Source of the DNA: Azomonas agilis
Lineage (GTDB): Bacteria > Pseudomonadota > Gammaproteobacteria > Pseudomonadales > Pseudomonadaceae
NCBI RefSeq assembly: GCF_007830255.1
Contig: NZ_VLKG01000011.1
Coordinates: forward strand, 1-64,000
Length of the DNA: 64,000 nucleotides
Direction: 5' to 3'
The position numbers and the translations under genes are program-made. The notes under the pieces are model-generated. The model searched no databases, was not told the origin of the DNA, and saw only the letters and a program-made list of their open reading frames with translations. Shown one piece after another: positions 35,866 through 45,100 of the stretch. The stretch's first letter is position 1, and each line of letters begins with the position of its first letter.

Positions 35866-36986
35866 CTGCATGCCCCTTTATTTAAAATATTCTGATACAA
35901 ATTAACGGTATCTTGGCACATACGCGAGGCCGTGAACTGCTGCTCAAAACGCTGAGCCGCATTTTGCCCCATGCGTTGTGCCTCTACAGGATGATCCCAA
36001 AGATAGGTTAGGGCTTGGCGCAGTGCCGATACATCTTCCGGATTAATAACAAGCCCCGTCTCGTTATTTTGGTTGATAAAGCTTGTCCCCGTGCCAATTT
36101 CGCAGGAAATCATGGGCTTTCCATAGAGCGCCGCCTCTAACAAGGATATTCCAAAGGCTTCTGAGCGCAGAGGAGAGGGAAAGACAAAGGCGTAGCACAA
36201 CTGTAACAAACAGCCTTTGTCCTCATCATCTAAACGCCCTAAAAAATGCACTTGGGTCAGATGTAAGCGCTGTGCTTGCGCTTTAAGCGCTTGTTCTTCT
36301 GGCCCACTGCCCACAATAAAGACAGGGTAAGGTAGCCCTTGTAGGGCCTCCAACAGTACATGCAAGCCTTTGTAATAACGCAGAACGCCCACAAATAGAA
36401 AAAATTTTGGCCCTACATTAGCTCGCCAATAGGCCAATCGCTCCTCAGAAGGGTCAGGGTAAGCCGCTCGATCTAAACCAAAGGGGATAACGCTGACCTT
36501 ATCTCGATAAGCGGACAATACGGGACTGGTTTCCAAATACTGGGGCGATGACACCACAATACCTTGCATATCGGCTAAAAAATGTTGCATCAGGGGTCGA
36601 TACAAGCGCAGTAATCCCGACTGGCGCACAATATCGGAATGATAGGTCACAACTGAGGGTCGGCCATGACGGGTCGCAAAGTGCACCAAATCCATCATTG
36701 GCCAAGGGAAGTGAAAATGTACTAAATCCGCTTGGGCTACTCGCTCCCGGAATAGCTGAAATACTTGTCGAGAAAATCCCGTTGAGGCGAGATAAAAATC
36801 CTGTTTAGCCCGCCAAACATCATGGTCGGCAACCTGAATACCCGAAGGATGAGGATTTGGACTTAGGGTAACTACCTCTGCCATCACACCTAAAGCACGG
36901 CTTCCTTGGCATAATTGAAAGATGACCTGCTCAATACCGCCTGTGGTATCGGGCAGGTAGGTTTTAAAAAAGTGCACCACGCGCAT
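35862..36986 (-). CDS. Family 4 glycosyltransferase
   Basis: A 374-residue GT-B enzyme of the WbpY/WcaI-like kind. An N-terminal acceptor domain (FFKTYLPDTTGGIEQVIFQL) is followed by the donor-binding half with FLFVGVLRYYKGLHVLLEAL, VHFLGRLDDEDK and EAFGISLLEAALYGKPMIS, whose two glutamates form the EX7E motif, then NNETGLVINPED. It is cytosolic. It converges on the other GT4 gene and lies divergent from mutM, marking the right border of the glycan block. Expected role is transfer of a hexose, possibly mannose, to a lipid-linked or protein-linked glycan; this is inference from family and neighbours. Confidence 0.9.
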   Translation of the reverse strand: MRVVHFFKTYLPDTTGGIEQVIFQLCQGSRALGVMAEVVTLSPNPHPSGIQVADHDVWRAKQDFYLASTGFSRQVFQLFRERVAQADLVHFHFPWPMMDLVHFATRHGRPSVVTYHSDIVRQSGLLRLYRPLMQHFLADMQGIVVSSPQYLETSPVLSAYRDKVSVIPFGLDRAAYPDPSEERLAYWRANVGPKFFLFVGVLRYYKGLHVLLEALQGLPYPVFIVGSGPEEQALKAQAQRLHLTQVHFLGRLDDEDKGCLLQLCYAFVFPSPLRSEAFGISLLEAALYGKPMISCEIGTGTSFINQNNETGLVINPEDVSALRQALTYLWDHPVEAQRMGQNAAQRFEQQFTASRMCQDTVNLYQNILNKGACS

Positions 36987-37088
36987 ACTGTAGCCCTATA
37001 TCCTTTATCCCTGTCTTCATTCAGCTTCGCATATCCCTTTGAATGCTAAAACCTTTTATACACCTGCCCCGTCTGGAGCCTTACTGAT

Positions 37089-37901
37089 ATGCCTGAACTT
37101 CCTGAGGTAGAAACCACACGACGGGGCATTGCACCTCATATTCAAGGGCGATTGATCACTGAGCTGATCGTGCGAAACTCTCAATTACGCTGGCCCGTCC
37201 CCTTCGATTTGGCGCAGCGAGTTCAAGGGCAACGAGTAAAGGAGGTGACGCGCCGTGCTAAGTATCTATTTCTGCATTTGGACTCTGGCAGCATCATCAT
37301 TCACCTTGGTATGTCTGGCAGCTTGTCCTTGGTACAGGACACTGAGCCTGCGGGTAAACACGATCACCTAGAGCTGCACTTTGAGCAGGATATTCGACTG
37401 CGCTATACCGATCCACGCCGCTTTGGGTGTTGGTTGTGGACTGAAGATACCCGTCAACATCCTTTGCTGGCGCATTTGGGGCCGGAGCCCTTAGAAGCTG
37501 AATTCAATGCCGAATATTTATATCAAAAAGCTCGAAAACGCCGACAAGCGGTCAAACCCTTTATCATGGATAACAGCGTGGTGGTGGGCGTGGGCAATAT
37601 CTACGCCACCGAAGCTCTGTTTCTCAGCGGTATAGATCCTCGTCGGCCCGCTCACAGCTTATCGGAACGAGAATGTCAGGATTTGGTGGGGCATATCCGA
37701 CAAGTGCTCGCTCAAGCCATTGAGCAAGGTGGTACAACATTACGGGACTTTATCGGGGGTGACGGGCGACCTGGTTACTTTCAACAGCAGTTACAGGTTT
37801 ATGGACGCTCAGGCCAAACCTGTCCTCGTTGCCACGGCCTATTAACTCAAGTTCGTCTAGGACAGCGTACAAGCGTCTACTGCCCAGAGTGTCAGCATTA
37901 A
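37089..37901 (+). CDS. mutM: Formamidopyrimidine-DNA glycosylase
   Basis: Base-excision repair enzyme that removes 8-oxoguanine and ring-opened purines and nicks the abasic site. The N terminus [13 protein letters not shown] supplies the catalytic proline and glutamate; the helix-two-turn-helix has NIYATEALF; the C terminus is a four-cysteine zinc finger (CPRC ... CPEC). It has 270 residues, as normal. In this genus range, and in Escherichia coli, mutM lies near coaD, as it does here. It is the first core gene right of the glycan block. Confidence 0.97.
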   Translation: MPELPEVETTRRGIAPHIQGRLITELIVRNSQLRWPVPFDLAQRVQGQRVKEVTRRAKYLFLHLDSGSIIIHLGMSGSLSLVQDTEPAGKHDHLELHFEQDIRLRYTDPRRFGCWLWTEDTRQHPLLAHLGPEPLEAEFNAEYLYQKARKRRQAVKPFIMDNSVVVGVGNIYATEALFLSGIDPRRPAHSLSERECQDLVGHIRQVLAQAIEQGGTTLRDFIGGDGRPGYFQQQLQVYGRSGQTCPRCHGLLTQVRLGQRTSVYCPECQH

Positions 37902-37967
37902 TGAATCTAGCCTGATATAGTGCGGATATTCAGGAGCCTTTGTGTTTAGCTATGTAGGAGTTTGATC

Positions 37968-38297
37968 ATGATTCTGTCACGCGTTCTTAGCTCGGCGCTC
38001 CTTGTAGCCTTAATAAGTACTTCGGCGTTGGCAGAAAACATCAGCGGTGATCCTGTGTATCAAAGCGATACGCCCGCTGGCTACTCCATGTTGGGCGATT
38101 TACTGATCGCCCGTCCTTTATTAATCGGGGCTACGCTGATCGGCTCAGTAGCTTTTGTGGTGTCTTTACCCTTCTCCTTAGCCAGCGGCAGTGTTAACGA
38201 AACCGCCGAATCCTTAGTATTTGATCCGGGCCGTGAGGCTTTTGTGCGCTGCTTAGGCTGTACTAAAGCGGGGTACAAGGTTCAAGAGCGCGATTAA
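37968..38297 (+). CDS. Small conserved exported protein of unknown function
   Basis: A 109-residue protein with a signal peptide (hydrophobic residues about 7-20, cut after ALA in TSALAEN) and one further membrane segment ([20 protein letters not shown]). The tail contains a CLGC cysteine pair. TAGGAG lies eight bases before the ATG at 37968; a TTG two codons earlier is less likely. I recall similar small proteins beside mutM or coaD in Pseudomonas relatives, often labelled multidrug-transporter-like without evidence. Function unknown; it is 66 bases from mutM and 29 from the phosphate carrier gene on the same strand. Confidence 0.8.
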   Translation: MILSRVLSSALLVALISTSALAENISGDPVYQSDTPAGYSMLGDLLIARPLLIGATLIGSVAFVVSLPFSLASGSVNETAESLVFDPGREAFVRCLGCTKAGYKVQERD

Positions 38298-38326
38298 ACT
38301 CCCCCTTTCTGCTGATAAGAATTATT

Positions 38327-40171
38327 GTGAATTTTGTACCACTCATTAAAGGTTTGTTGATTACCCTAGGTATTGGAGTTTTGGGTTGGTCGTTCTGGCT
38401 TAGTCCCAGTTGGCTTCAGTTGTGTGCAGGATTAGCCCTGTTTCTCTTCGGAATGCAGTGCTTAGAGGAAGGCTTACACCAGTTAGCCGGTAGCCGTTTG
38501 GAAGCACTGCTGAGTAAAAGTACAGATACGCCCTTTAAAAGCTTAGTATTTGGCGCTGTTGGTACGACATTATTGCAATCTTCCACGCTGGTTTCCCTAC
38601 TCACCATTGCCTTTATCAGCACTGGATTGATTCAACTAGCAGCGGGGATTGCCATTATTTTTGGCGCAAATCTAGGGGCCACAACCGGCATTTGGTTATT
38701 GGCCGCCGCAGGACAGAATTTTAGCCTCTCCCCCTTGGCTTTACCCTTGTTGGTGACTGGGGTTTTAAGCAGCTTTTTCAGCCCACAGCTTAAAGCGGCA
38801 GGGCGTATTCTGTTGGGTATAGCCTTTATTTTTCTTGGCATCGACCAAATCAAAACTGGATTCAGCAGCCTAGATCAAGGCTTGAGCACGCCTGTAGGAG
38901 CCTTTTCTGGGCTCTTGGGGCAAGCGGTATTCGTGGGAATAGGAACCCTAGCTACCCTGATTCTGCAATCCAGCCACGCTTCCTTAATGCTGACGCTGAC
39001 GGCCTTAGCTACCGGCCAAATCGAGTTATGGCAGGGTTTTGCCATTGCCGTGGGAGCCAATATAGGCAGCAGCCTGAGTACCGCCATTGTCGGCATTTTA
39101 AATGGTAACCGCAGTGGCCAACGGCTGGCCTTAGCCCATGCGGTATTCAACTTAACCACCTCCTGTATTGTGTTTTTCCTGCTGCCTTTTTGTGGCCCTT
39201 GGATCACAGGTTTAGCCGGTCTGATCGGGGCGCAAGAAAACCGATTGATTCAATTGGCTCTGTTCCAAACCTTATTTAACCTGTTTGGAGTACTCCTATT
39301 CTGGCCCTTGCAACAGCAACTGGCTCGACAGTTAGTCCGCTGGTTACCGGATAAGCAAGAGCCTTCGGTGCTGATTGCCAGTTTATCGGCAGACTGCTCC
39401 ACCGATCAGCCTGTGCGCGCTCGCTACCTCAACGAAGCTGCATTGGCCTCTCCTGAAACAGCGGCCTGCGCTGTAATGCAAGAGCTGCGTCACCTAGAAC
39501 GCTTGAGTTTGGAAGTCATCTGCCATGCCCTGTACCAACCTGTATCTCAGCTTCAGGCCAGCAGCCTAGATGAGCATTTGCTACAACGCCGACCCGACCC
39601 CAGAGAGTTGGATGCCGAGCATCTCTACCGCTGTTATATCAAAGGGGTGTATGCCGATATTCTGGATTTTATGAGCCACCTAGACACTCCGATGAACGCC
39701 AACCAGCGCCAATTTTGGCGAGACAGTCAAAGGGTGGCGCTGCAACTGGTGGAGGCGGTTAAAGATGCTAAACACTTGCAAAAGAATTTAGGGCGTTTTT
39801 TACGGGATGAAGGATCGCGCACCCAAGTACATTACTTAGCATTACGTCGCCAACTGCTGCAATCCTTACGCTATATACGCGAAGTCAGCCTATTAGACAC
39901 CAGTGATCCGCATTGGAACCAACAGCTTCAGCACCTGAAGGAGCAGGCGGAGCAATACGATCAGCAATTCCGCCAACACTTATTTGTGGAAGTTCGAGCA
40001 CGACAATTGGACAGTTTGCACGCCAGCTCTCTACTGAATGACCTAGGTTATGTGTCCCACATTACTCAGGGTCTATATCAGGTTTTACTACTCAGCAAAC
40101 AGCGCCCTTTTGATGTGGATGGCGACCATTCAGTGCTAGGACGGGATGACTTACCCAACAAAACCTCTTAA
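38327..40171 (+). CDS. Na/phosphate cotransporter family protein with C-terminal PhoU-like domain
   Basis: Inner-membrane carrier of the NptA/YjbB family, probably a sodium-coupled or efflux route for phosphate. Two inverted repeats carry the signatures GTTLLQSSTLVSLLT and TLATLILQSSHASLMLTL with GANLGATTG and GANIGSSLS; the Q-S-S triplets are the substrate-binding motif. Residues about 380-600 are soluble helical PhoU-like sequence. The start is GTG at 38327, with only a weak ribosome site, so the N terminus is moderately certain. 614 residues. It is not part of the pst regulon here; no Pho box was seen before it. Confidence 0.88.
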   Translation: MNFVPLIKGLLITLGIGVLGWSFWLSPSWLQLCAGLALFLFGMQCLEEGLHQLAGSRLEALLSKSTDTPFKSLVFGAVGTTLLQSSTLVSLLTIAFISTGLIQLAAGIAIIFGANLGATTGIWLLAAAGQNFSLSPLALPLLVTGVLSSFFSPQLKAAGRILLGIAFIFLGIDQIKTGFSSLDQGLSTPVGAFSGLLGQAVFVGIGTLATLILQSSHASLMLTLTALATGQIELWQGFAIAVGANIGSSLSTAIVGILNGNRSGQRLALAHAVFNLTTSCIVFFLLPFCGPWITGLAGLIGAQENRLIQLALFQTLFNLFGVLLFWPLQQQLARQLVRWLPDKQEPSVLIASLSADCSTDQPVRARYLNEAALASPETAACAVMQELRHLERLSLEVICHALYQPVSQLQASSLDEHLLQRRPDPRELDAEHLYRCYIKGVYADILDFMSHLDTPMNANQRQFWRDSQRVALQLVEAVKDAKHLQKNLGRFLRDEGSRTQVHYLALRRQLLQSLRYIREVSLLDTSDPHWNQQLQHLKEQAEQYDQQFRQHLFVEVRARQLDSLHASSLLNDLGYVSHITQGLYQVLLLSKQRPFDVDGDHSVLGRDDLPNKTS

Positions 40172-40181
40172 CTGCGGTAAA

Positions 40182-40200
40182 GCCCCCAAGGACAGGGGGC
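40182..40200. terminator. Hairpin between convergent phosphate carrier and ferredoxin genes
   Basis: GCCCCC (40182-40187) pairs perfectly with GGGGGC (40195-40200) around a 7-base loop. On the minus strand it is followed by TTTA, so it can end ferredoxin transcripts; the plus-strand side has no U run. It lies between two converging stop codons. Confidence 0.55.
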
Positions 40201-40223
40201 ATCTCCAGTCTATGAGCATCGCT

Positions 40224-40514
<291 letters not shown>

Positions 40515-40570
40515 CTAACAAGTGGCCAAATTGTGCCGTATTGCTGCTTGGGATGCACTCTGAGCCCGAC

Positions 40571-41167
<597 letters not shown>

Positions 41168-41235
41168 TCAGAGGCTTGCGCTAAATATGCTGTAATAGGA
41201 AAAGTCGTTACCTGCCTTTTGTTCAGGAGAGCTTT

Positions 41236-41586
41236 ATGAGCGTTGAAATGTTCACCCCCAGTCCGATTCAAGTCACTCAAAACGCGGTCAATAAAGTTAA
41301 GACGCTGGTGGCTGAAGAAGGCAACCCTCGTTTGAAACTGCGTATTTTCATCACTGGCGGCGGTTGCTCCGGTTTTCAGTACGGTTTCTCCTTCGACGAA
41401 GATAGCACTGAAGATGACACCCTTGTAGAGCGCGATGGTGCCACCTTTATCGTTGATCCTATGAGTTTTCAATACCTGAATGGCGCCGAGGTGGATTACC
41501 AAGAGGGTTTGGAAGGGTCACGTTTTGTCATTCGCAACCCTAATGCGGCTACCACCTGCGGTTGTGGTCAGTCCTTCTCAATCTAA
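41236..41586 (+). CDS. erpA: Iron-sulfur cluster insertion protein ErpA
   Basis: A-type carrier that delivers Fe-S clusters to apoproteins. The three ligand cysteines are present: [11 protein letters not shown] in the middle and TTCGCGQSF at the C terminus. 116 residues, the family length. AGGAGAGC precedes the ATG. The gene is alone on the plus strand, converging on the GTPase gene. The final C-x-C-x-QSFSI tail distinguishes it from IscA and SufA. Confidence 0.95.
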   Translation: MSVEMFTPSPIQVTQNAVNKVKTLVAEEGNPRLKLRIFITGGGCSGFQYGFSFDEDSTEDDTLVERDGATFIVDPMSFQYLNGAEVDYQEGLEGSRFVIRNPNAATTCGCGQSFSI

Positions 41587-41604
41587 GTATTGAACGCGGG
41601 CAGC

Positions 41605-42975
41605 TCAGTTACCGATTTGTCCCAAATTCTGCGCTAGGGCATCAACACACTCTAAGCGTTCCGTTTGATCAAGACGGGTAGCTGAGTTGAGCGAAGACCA
41701 TTCTGGGCGGGCACGGGCCTTAGTCAATGCTTTGGGTAAACGTCCCTCCCGCCAGAGTTGATCTTCAGGGCTTTCCAGTTGGATGGAAGTTTGGGCCGCA
41801 TGTCCTCGACTGGCCAGAGCTCCGAGTAATAAACGCTGGCGCACAGCCAAAAGGCGCAGAACTGAGTCATCTAAAGTGAGTTCGCGTTGCCCTTTAATCC
41901 GGCCCAACAGGCGATTGCCATAGTGACGAGCGGTTTGTGCTCCACCACCCGCCAGAGCACCCAATAAAGCTGCCGTCCCCAGAGTCACACCCCCTACCAG
42001 TAAATCCACACTGGCTCCGGCGGCTGCTCCGGCGGCTATCCCCCCTCCCAAACGGATGCCTAGCTGCTTGATGGTTTCCGGATTGAATAAATCCTCATTC
42101 CAACGTCCATCCAGCAAGGGTAATTCAGCGGCGGCGGCATCTTGGGGACGGAAGGCGTATAGACGTAATAGTGCCTCGACACAACGCTGTTCCCGTTTGC
42201 GTACTTCATCGTGCAGTTGCTCAATGGCTACTTGCTCCACATCTTCACGCAGCTCTACGCTGCGCCGACAAGCGGCCACATCAATCAAGAGTTCAGCGAT
42301 AAGGCGCGCTCCGGCCTGCATACGGGCCTGAGCTTGGGCTTCGTGGTCTGCGATCAAGCGCTCCAGATCAGAGCGGGCACGCTCTAACAGCAGGGCCAAG
42401 CTTTCGTACAGACGGCGTTCACCGTCTTGAGGCGGGGCAACGGTGTCAAAGCGTACTAAAGCGTGTAATCCTAGACGGGCTAAGGCATCTCGCCAGTCGG
42501 TTTCGCGGGTAACGGGGTAGCTGACAAAATTCAATACGGGTAACAGGGGCTTACCACAATCGGCCAGCACTGCCAACTCATCCCGATATTTAGCTAATAC
42601 CGGCTCGCGGGCATCAATGATGTATAAACCCGCGTCGCAGGCCAGCAACTGGCGCAATACCTTGGCCTCTTGCTCAAAACGATGCCGGGCCTCGCGAGTG
42701 GCTAAAAAACGATCAATACGGGTAGGGCCGTCAATACGTTCTCTTGGCTGCTCTAGGCTTTCCAGATAGTCCAGCAGCGCAATAGCATCTTCTAGGCCGG
42801 GTGTATCATAAAGCTCCAATAAGGCTTTACCATCCACCGATAACCGCGCACCCTCCACATGGCGGGTGGTACTGGGTCGGTGAGATACTTCGCCAAAGCC
42901 GATATCACGGGTTAAAGTACGCAAGAGTGAGGTTTTCCCCACATTGGTATGCCCGACAACAGCCAACTTAATCAT
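41605..42975 (-). CDS. DUF3482-type GTPase paired with a DUF2868 membrane protein
   Basis: An Era/TrmE-like G domain is followed by an unusual helical region. G1 is GHTNVGKTS, G3 is DTPG, and the G4 position reads N-F-V-S instead of NKxD, so guanine specificity may be altered. Residues about 308-347 form a glycine/alanine-rich, zipper-like hydrophobic stretch that could insert into a membrane. The gene is 456 residues when started at the second ATG (42975), which is seven bases after GGAG; the first ATG at 42981 is too close. It overlaps the upstream DUF2868 gene. The pair is conserved in Pseudomonas but, to my knowledge, has no known role. Confidence 0.87.
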   Translation of the reverse strand: MIKLAVVGHTNVGKTSLLRTLTRDIGFGEVSHRPSTTRHVEGARLSVDGKALLELYDTPGLEDAIALLDYLESLEQPRERIDGPTRIDRFLATREARHRFEQEAKVLRQLLACDAGLYIIDAREPVLAKYRDELAVLADCGKPLLPVLNFVSYPVTRETDWRDALARLGLHALVRFDTVAPPQDGERRLYESLALLLERARSDLERLIADHEAQAQARMQAGARLIAELLIDVAACRRSVELREDVEQVAIEQLHDEVRKREQRCVEALLRLYAFRPQDAAAAELPLLDGRWNEDLFNPETIKQLGIRLGGGIAAGAAAGASVDLLVGGVTLGTAALLGALAGGGAQTARHYGNRLLGRIKGQRELTLDDSVLRLLAVRQRLLLGALASRGHAAQTSIQLESPEDQLWREGRLPKALTKARARPEWSSLNSATRLDQTERLECVDALAQNLGQIGN

Positions 42976-44386
42976 GCCCATGCTCCAGCCAATTCAGCGG
43001 ACTGTTACTGGCGTAGGGAATCCCTAAACGCTCCAGTGCCTCATTCCAATCGTTGACACGCTCCCGATCTAAAACTTCCCCCGCCGGTGCAGGCAATAGC
43101 CACAGACGGGTTTGGGCCGCACAGTGGGAAAGCTCGGTAATTAAATTTAGGGTGCCTCGATCTGGGGAACGACGCGGATCACAGGCTACTACTAATCGAG
43201 CGGGCGGCGTTTGAGTCATGGTTTCCAGTAGCTGACGGCGCTGAGCACGGTCGTCCAAAACTCCGGCATCGGCAATAGTCTCTGGCAAGGACTCAGGTGG
43301 CCAAGGTAAGCGGTCATCCAGCTCAATCCCCACTAAAATGGCCCCAGCGCCACTGATGGGACGATTGCCCGTTCCCGGCGTTGGAAGCTGGGCGGGGGCT
43401 GGGTCATTTACGCCCAAGCGTTCGCTGGTCGGTTGTAAGCGATCGGCTAACAAGCGATAGGCGGGCAGGGATAAATTCAGTTGAATGCGCCGCCGTCCAC
43501 AGCGCCAACGGCTGTAACAGAAAATCCCAAGCAGTAGACGGGGCAGCACCCCGTACACAATCAGCATCCCTGTCAGCCAACTGGCCCATACCTGACGGCT
43601 AAACTCTAAATCGCTATTTACCACACCACTGAGGCGAATTTGCTCCAAACTCGGTACTTGGAACCCAAACAGGGAAGGTAAGGCTCCCAAAGCTTGGGTT
43701 AGAAAGACAAAGGTATCCTCACTGAGGATGGTGGTTTCCCAGATAAAGCCATAACGACGCGTCGCCAGCAGAATCAACAACGTCAACAACGCACTGCCCA
43801 GTGCGATCAGCCATAAGCTATGAGTAGCGGTTCCTAACAGCCAACGGGTCAGATTATTTTGGCGCAGCAAAGACAACAAAGCCCGCATCAATAAAGTAGC
43901 GCGATCGTCTCGTGCTAAACGGGCGGCTAACCAGAGCCAAAAGCGCCCCAGTAGTCCGCCGGTACTTTTTTTAAAACGACGGTTTAGGGCCAAACCCAAT
44001 AACCAAATCATCAAAGCCAGCAGATTCAATCCGAGCAAACTGCCCAAAGCCCAAAATACGTTCACCGGCTGATGGCTGTCGCCTAAGGCAGCAATGCCTA
44101 GCCCTATGCCAGTAAAGAGCGCCAAAAGAGCCAAAAAAATTCCAGTCAATCGAATGCTCTGTCGCCAGTTGTTTAGGCTGTCTAATAAGGCATCTCGTCG
44201 TGCCAACCACAGGGCACGGTGTTGGATCATACTGGGCAAGTCTTTAGCCTGTCGCGCTTGACGGTTCGCCTCGGCATCCTCAAGAGGGCCTGCGTATTCT
44301 TCGCGCAGACGAATGGCTTCTGTCACCCAAAGGCGATCCAGTTTGTTTAGCGAGGGTAAGGAGTGAGAGGTCACACGCTTTCTCAA
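42968..44386 (-). CDS. DUF2868 membrane protein
   Basis: A 472-residue inner-membrane protein. After a charged N terminus (residues 1-80) there are two close helices (about 85-108 and 112-135), a third near 190-210, and one near 275-290 after a periplasmic stretch. The C-terminal 150 residues are cytosolic and include LVGIELDDRLPWPPESLPE and RLVVACDPRRSPDRGTL, resembling a small Rossmann-like domain. It overlaps the GTPase gene by about eight bases, indicating translational coupling and a joint function. The role is unknown; membrane remodelling is only speculation from the neighbour. Confidence 0.85.
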   Translation of the reverse strand: MRKRVTSHSLPSLNKLDRLWVTEAIRLREEYAGPLEDAEANRQARQAKDLPSMIQHRALWLARRDALLDSLNNWRQSIRLTGIFLALLALFTGIGLGIAALGDSHQPVNVFWALGSLLGLNLLALMIWLLGLALNRRFKKSTGGLLGRFWLWLAARLARDDRATLLMRALLSLLRQNNLTRWLLGTATHSLWLIALGSALLTLLILLATRRYGFIWETTILSEDTFVFLTQALGALPSLFGFQVPSLEQIRLSGVVNSDLEFSRQVWASWLTGMLIVYGVLPRLLLGIFCYSRWRCGRRRIQLNLSLPAYRLLADRLQPTSERLGVNDPAPAQLPTPGTGNRPISGAGAILVGIELDDRLPWPPESLPETIADAGVLDDRAQRRQLLETMTQTPPARLVVACDPRRSPDRGTLNLITELSHCAAQTRLWLLPAPAGEVLDRERVNDWNEALERLGIPYASNSPLNWLEHGHD

Positions 44387-44501
44387 TAACAGTTACAGGG
44401 TTGAACAAATCACCACAGAGCTATGGCGGGCCGGTCGTTTTACGTTTTATGGCATGTGACGGACAATAATAGATAACCACTGTTAAAGGCTATCCAAGAA
44501 A

Positions 44502-45050
44502 ATGCCGCTATCTATGTCTTCTGCATCCTGCCCTCAGACTACGCCCATTTCCCTTGCCATGATTGTTGCGGTAGCAAAGAACGGAGTCATCGGCCAAGAC
44601 AACCGTTTACCTTGGCATCTTCCGCAAGATCTTCAGTATTTTAAGGCGCGCACCCTAGGTAAACCCATCATTATGGGGCGTAAGACTTGGGAGTCTCTAA
44701 AACGGCCCTTACCCGGTCGTTTAAATCTGGTGGTCAGTCGTCAACCACAGTGGCAGGCCGAGGGCGCTGAAGTGTTTCCTGATCTGTCTGCAGCCTTAGA
44801 GCGCGGCCAAATTTGGGCACAACAACAGCAGGTGTCCGAAGTTATGGTCATCGGCGGCAGCGAAGTCTTTGCCCAAGCGCTGCCTTGGATTCAACGCCTA
44901 TACCTAACCCGCGTGAACCTAAATCCTGAAGGGGATGCGCACTTTCCTGACTGGCAGTCCCCAGCATGGCATCAAATCGCTTCAGAAGCGCATCCAGCAC
45001 AGGCCGAAGCACCGGCTTATACCTTTGAGGTGTGGGAACGTCAGGCATAA
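44502..45050 (+). CDS. folA: Dihydrofolate reductase
   Basis: NADPH-dependent reduction of dihydrofolate to tetrahydrofolate, the target of trimethoprim. Motifs are IVAVAKNGVIGQDNRLPWHLPQDLQ (split: the active-site W and the acidic residue sit in LPWHLPQDLQ), IIMGRKTWESL and VIGGSEVF. 182 residues from the first ATG; the N-terminal 19 residues before MIVAVA are poorly conserved, and ATG codons at 44514 and 44559 are other possible starts. No good ribosome site decides between them. It is divergent from the DUF2868 gene and converges with ilvD. Confidence 0.94.
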   Translation: MPLSMSSASCPQTTPISLAMIVAVAKNGVIGQDNRLPWHLPQDLQYFKARTLGKPIIMGRKTWESLKRPLPGRLNLVVSRQPQWQAEGAEVFPDLSAALERGQIWAQQQQVSEVMVIGGSEVFAQALPWIQRLYLTRVNLNPEGDAHFPDWQSPAWHQIASEAHPAQAEAPAYTFEVWERQA

Positions 45051-45061
45051 GCCAATTCCAT

Positions 45062-45095
45062 GCAGCGGATTAACTCTTTTGAGCTAATCCGCTGC
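45062..45095. terminator. Long inverted repeat between convergent folA and ilvD
   Basis: GCAGCGGATTA (45062-45072) and TAATCCGCTGC (45085-45095) form a perfect 11-bp stem; after one mismatch, CTC/GAG extends it around a TTTT loop. It lies midway between the two converging stop codons. There is no U run on either side, so it is a probable but not certain bidirectional terminator or transcript-end stabiliser. Confidence 0.65.
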
Positions 45096-45100
45096 GATCA

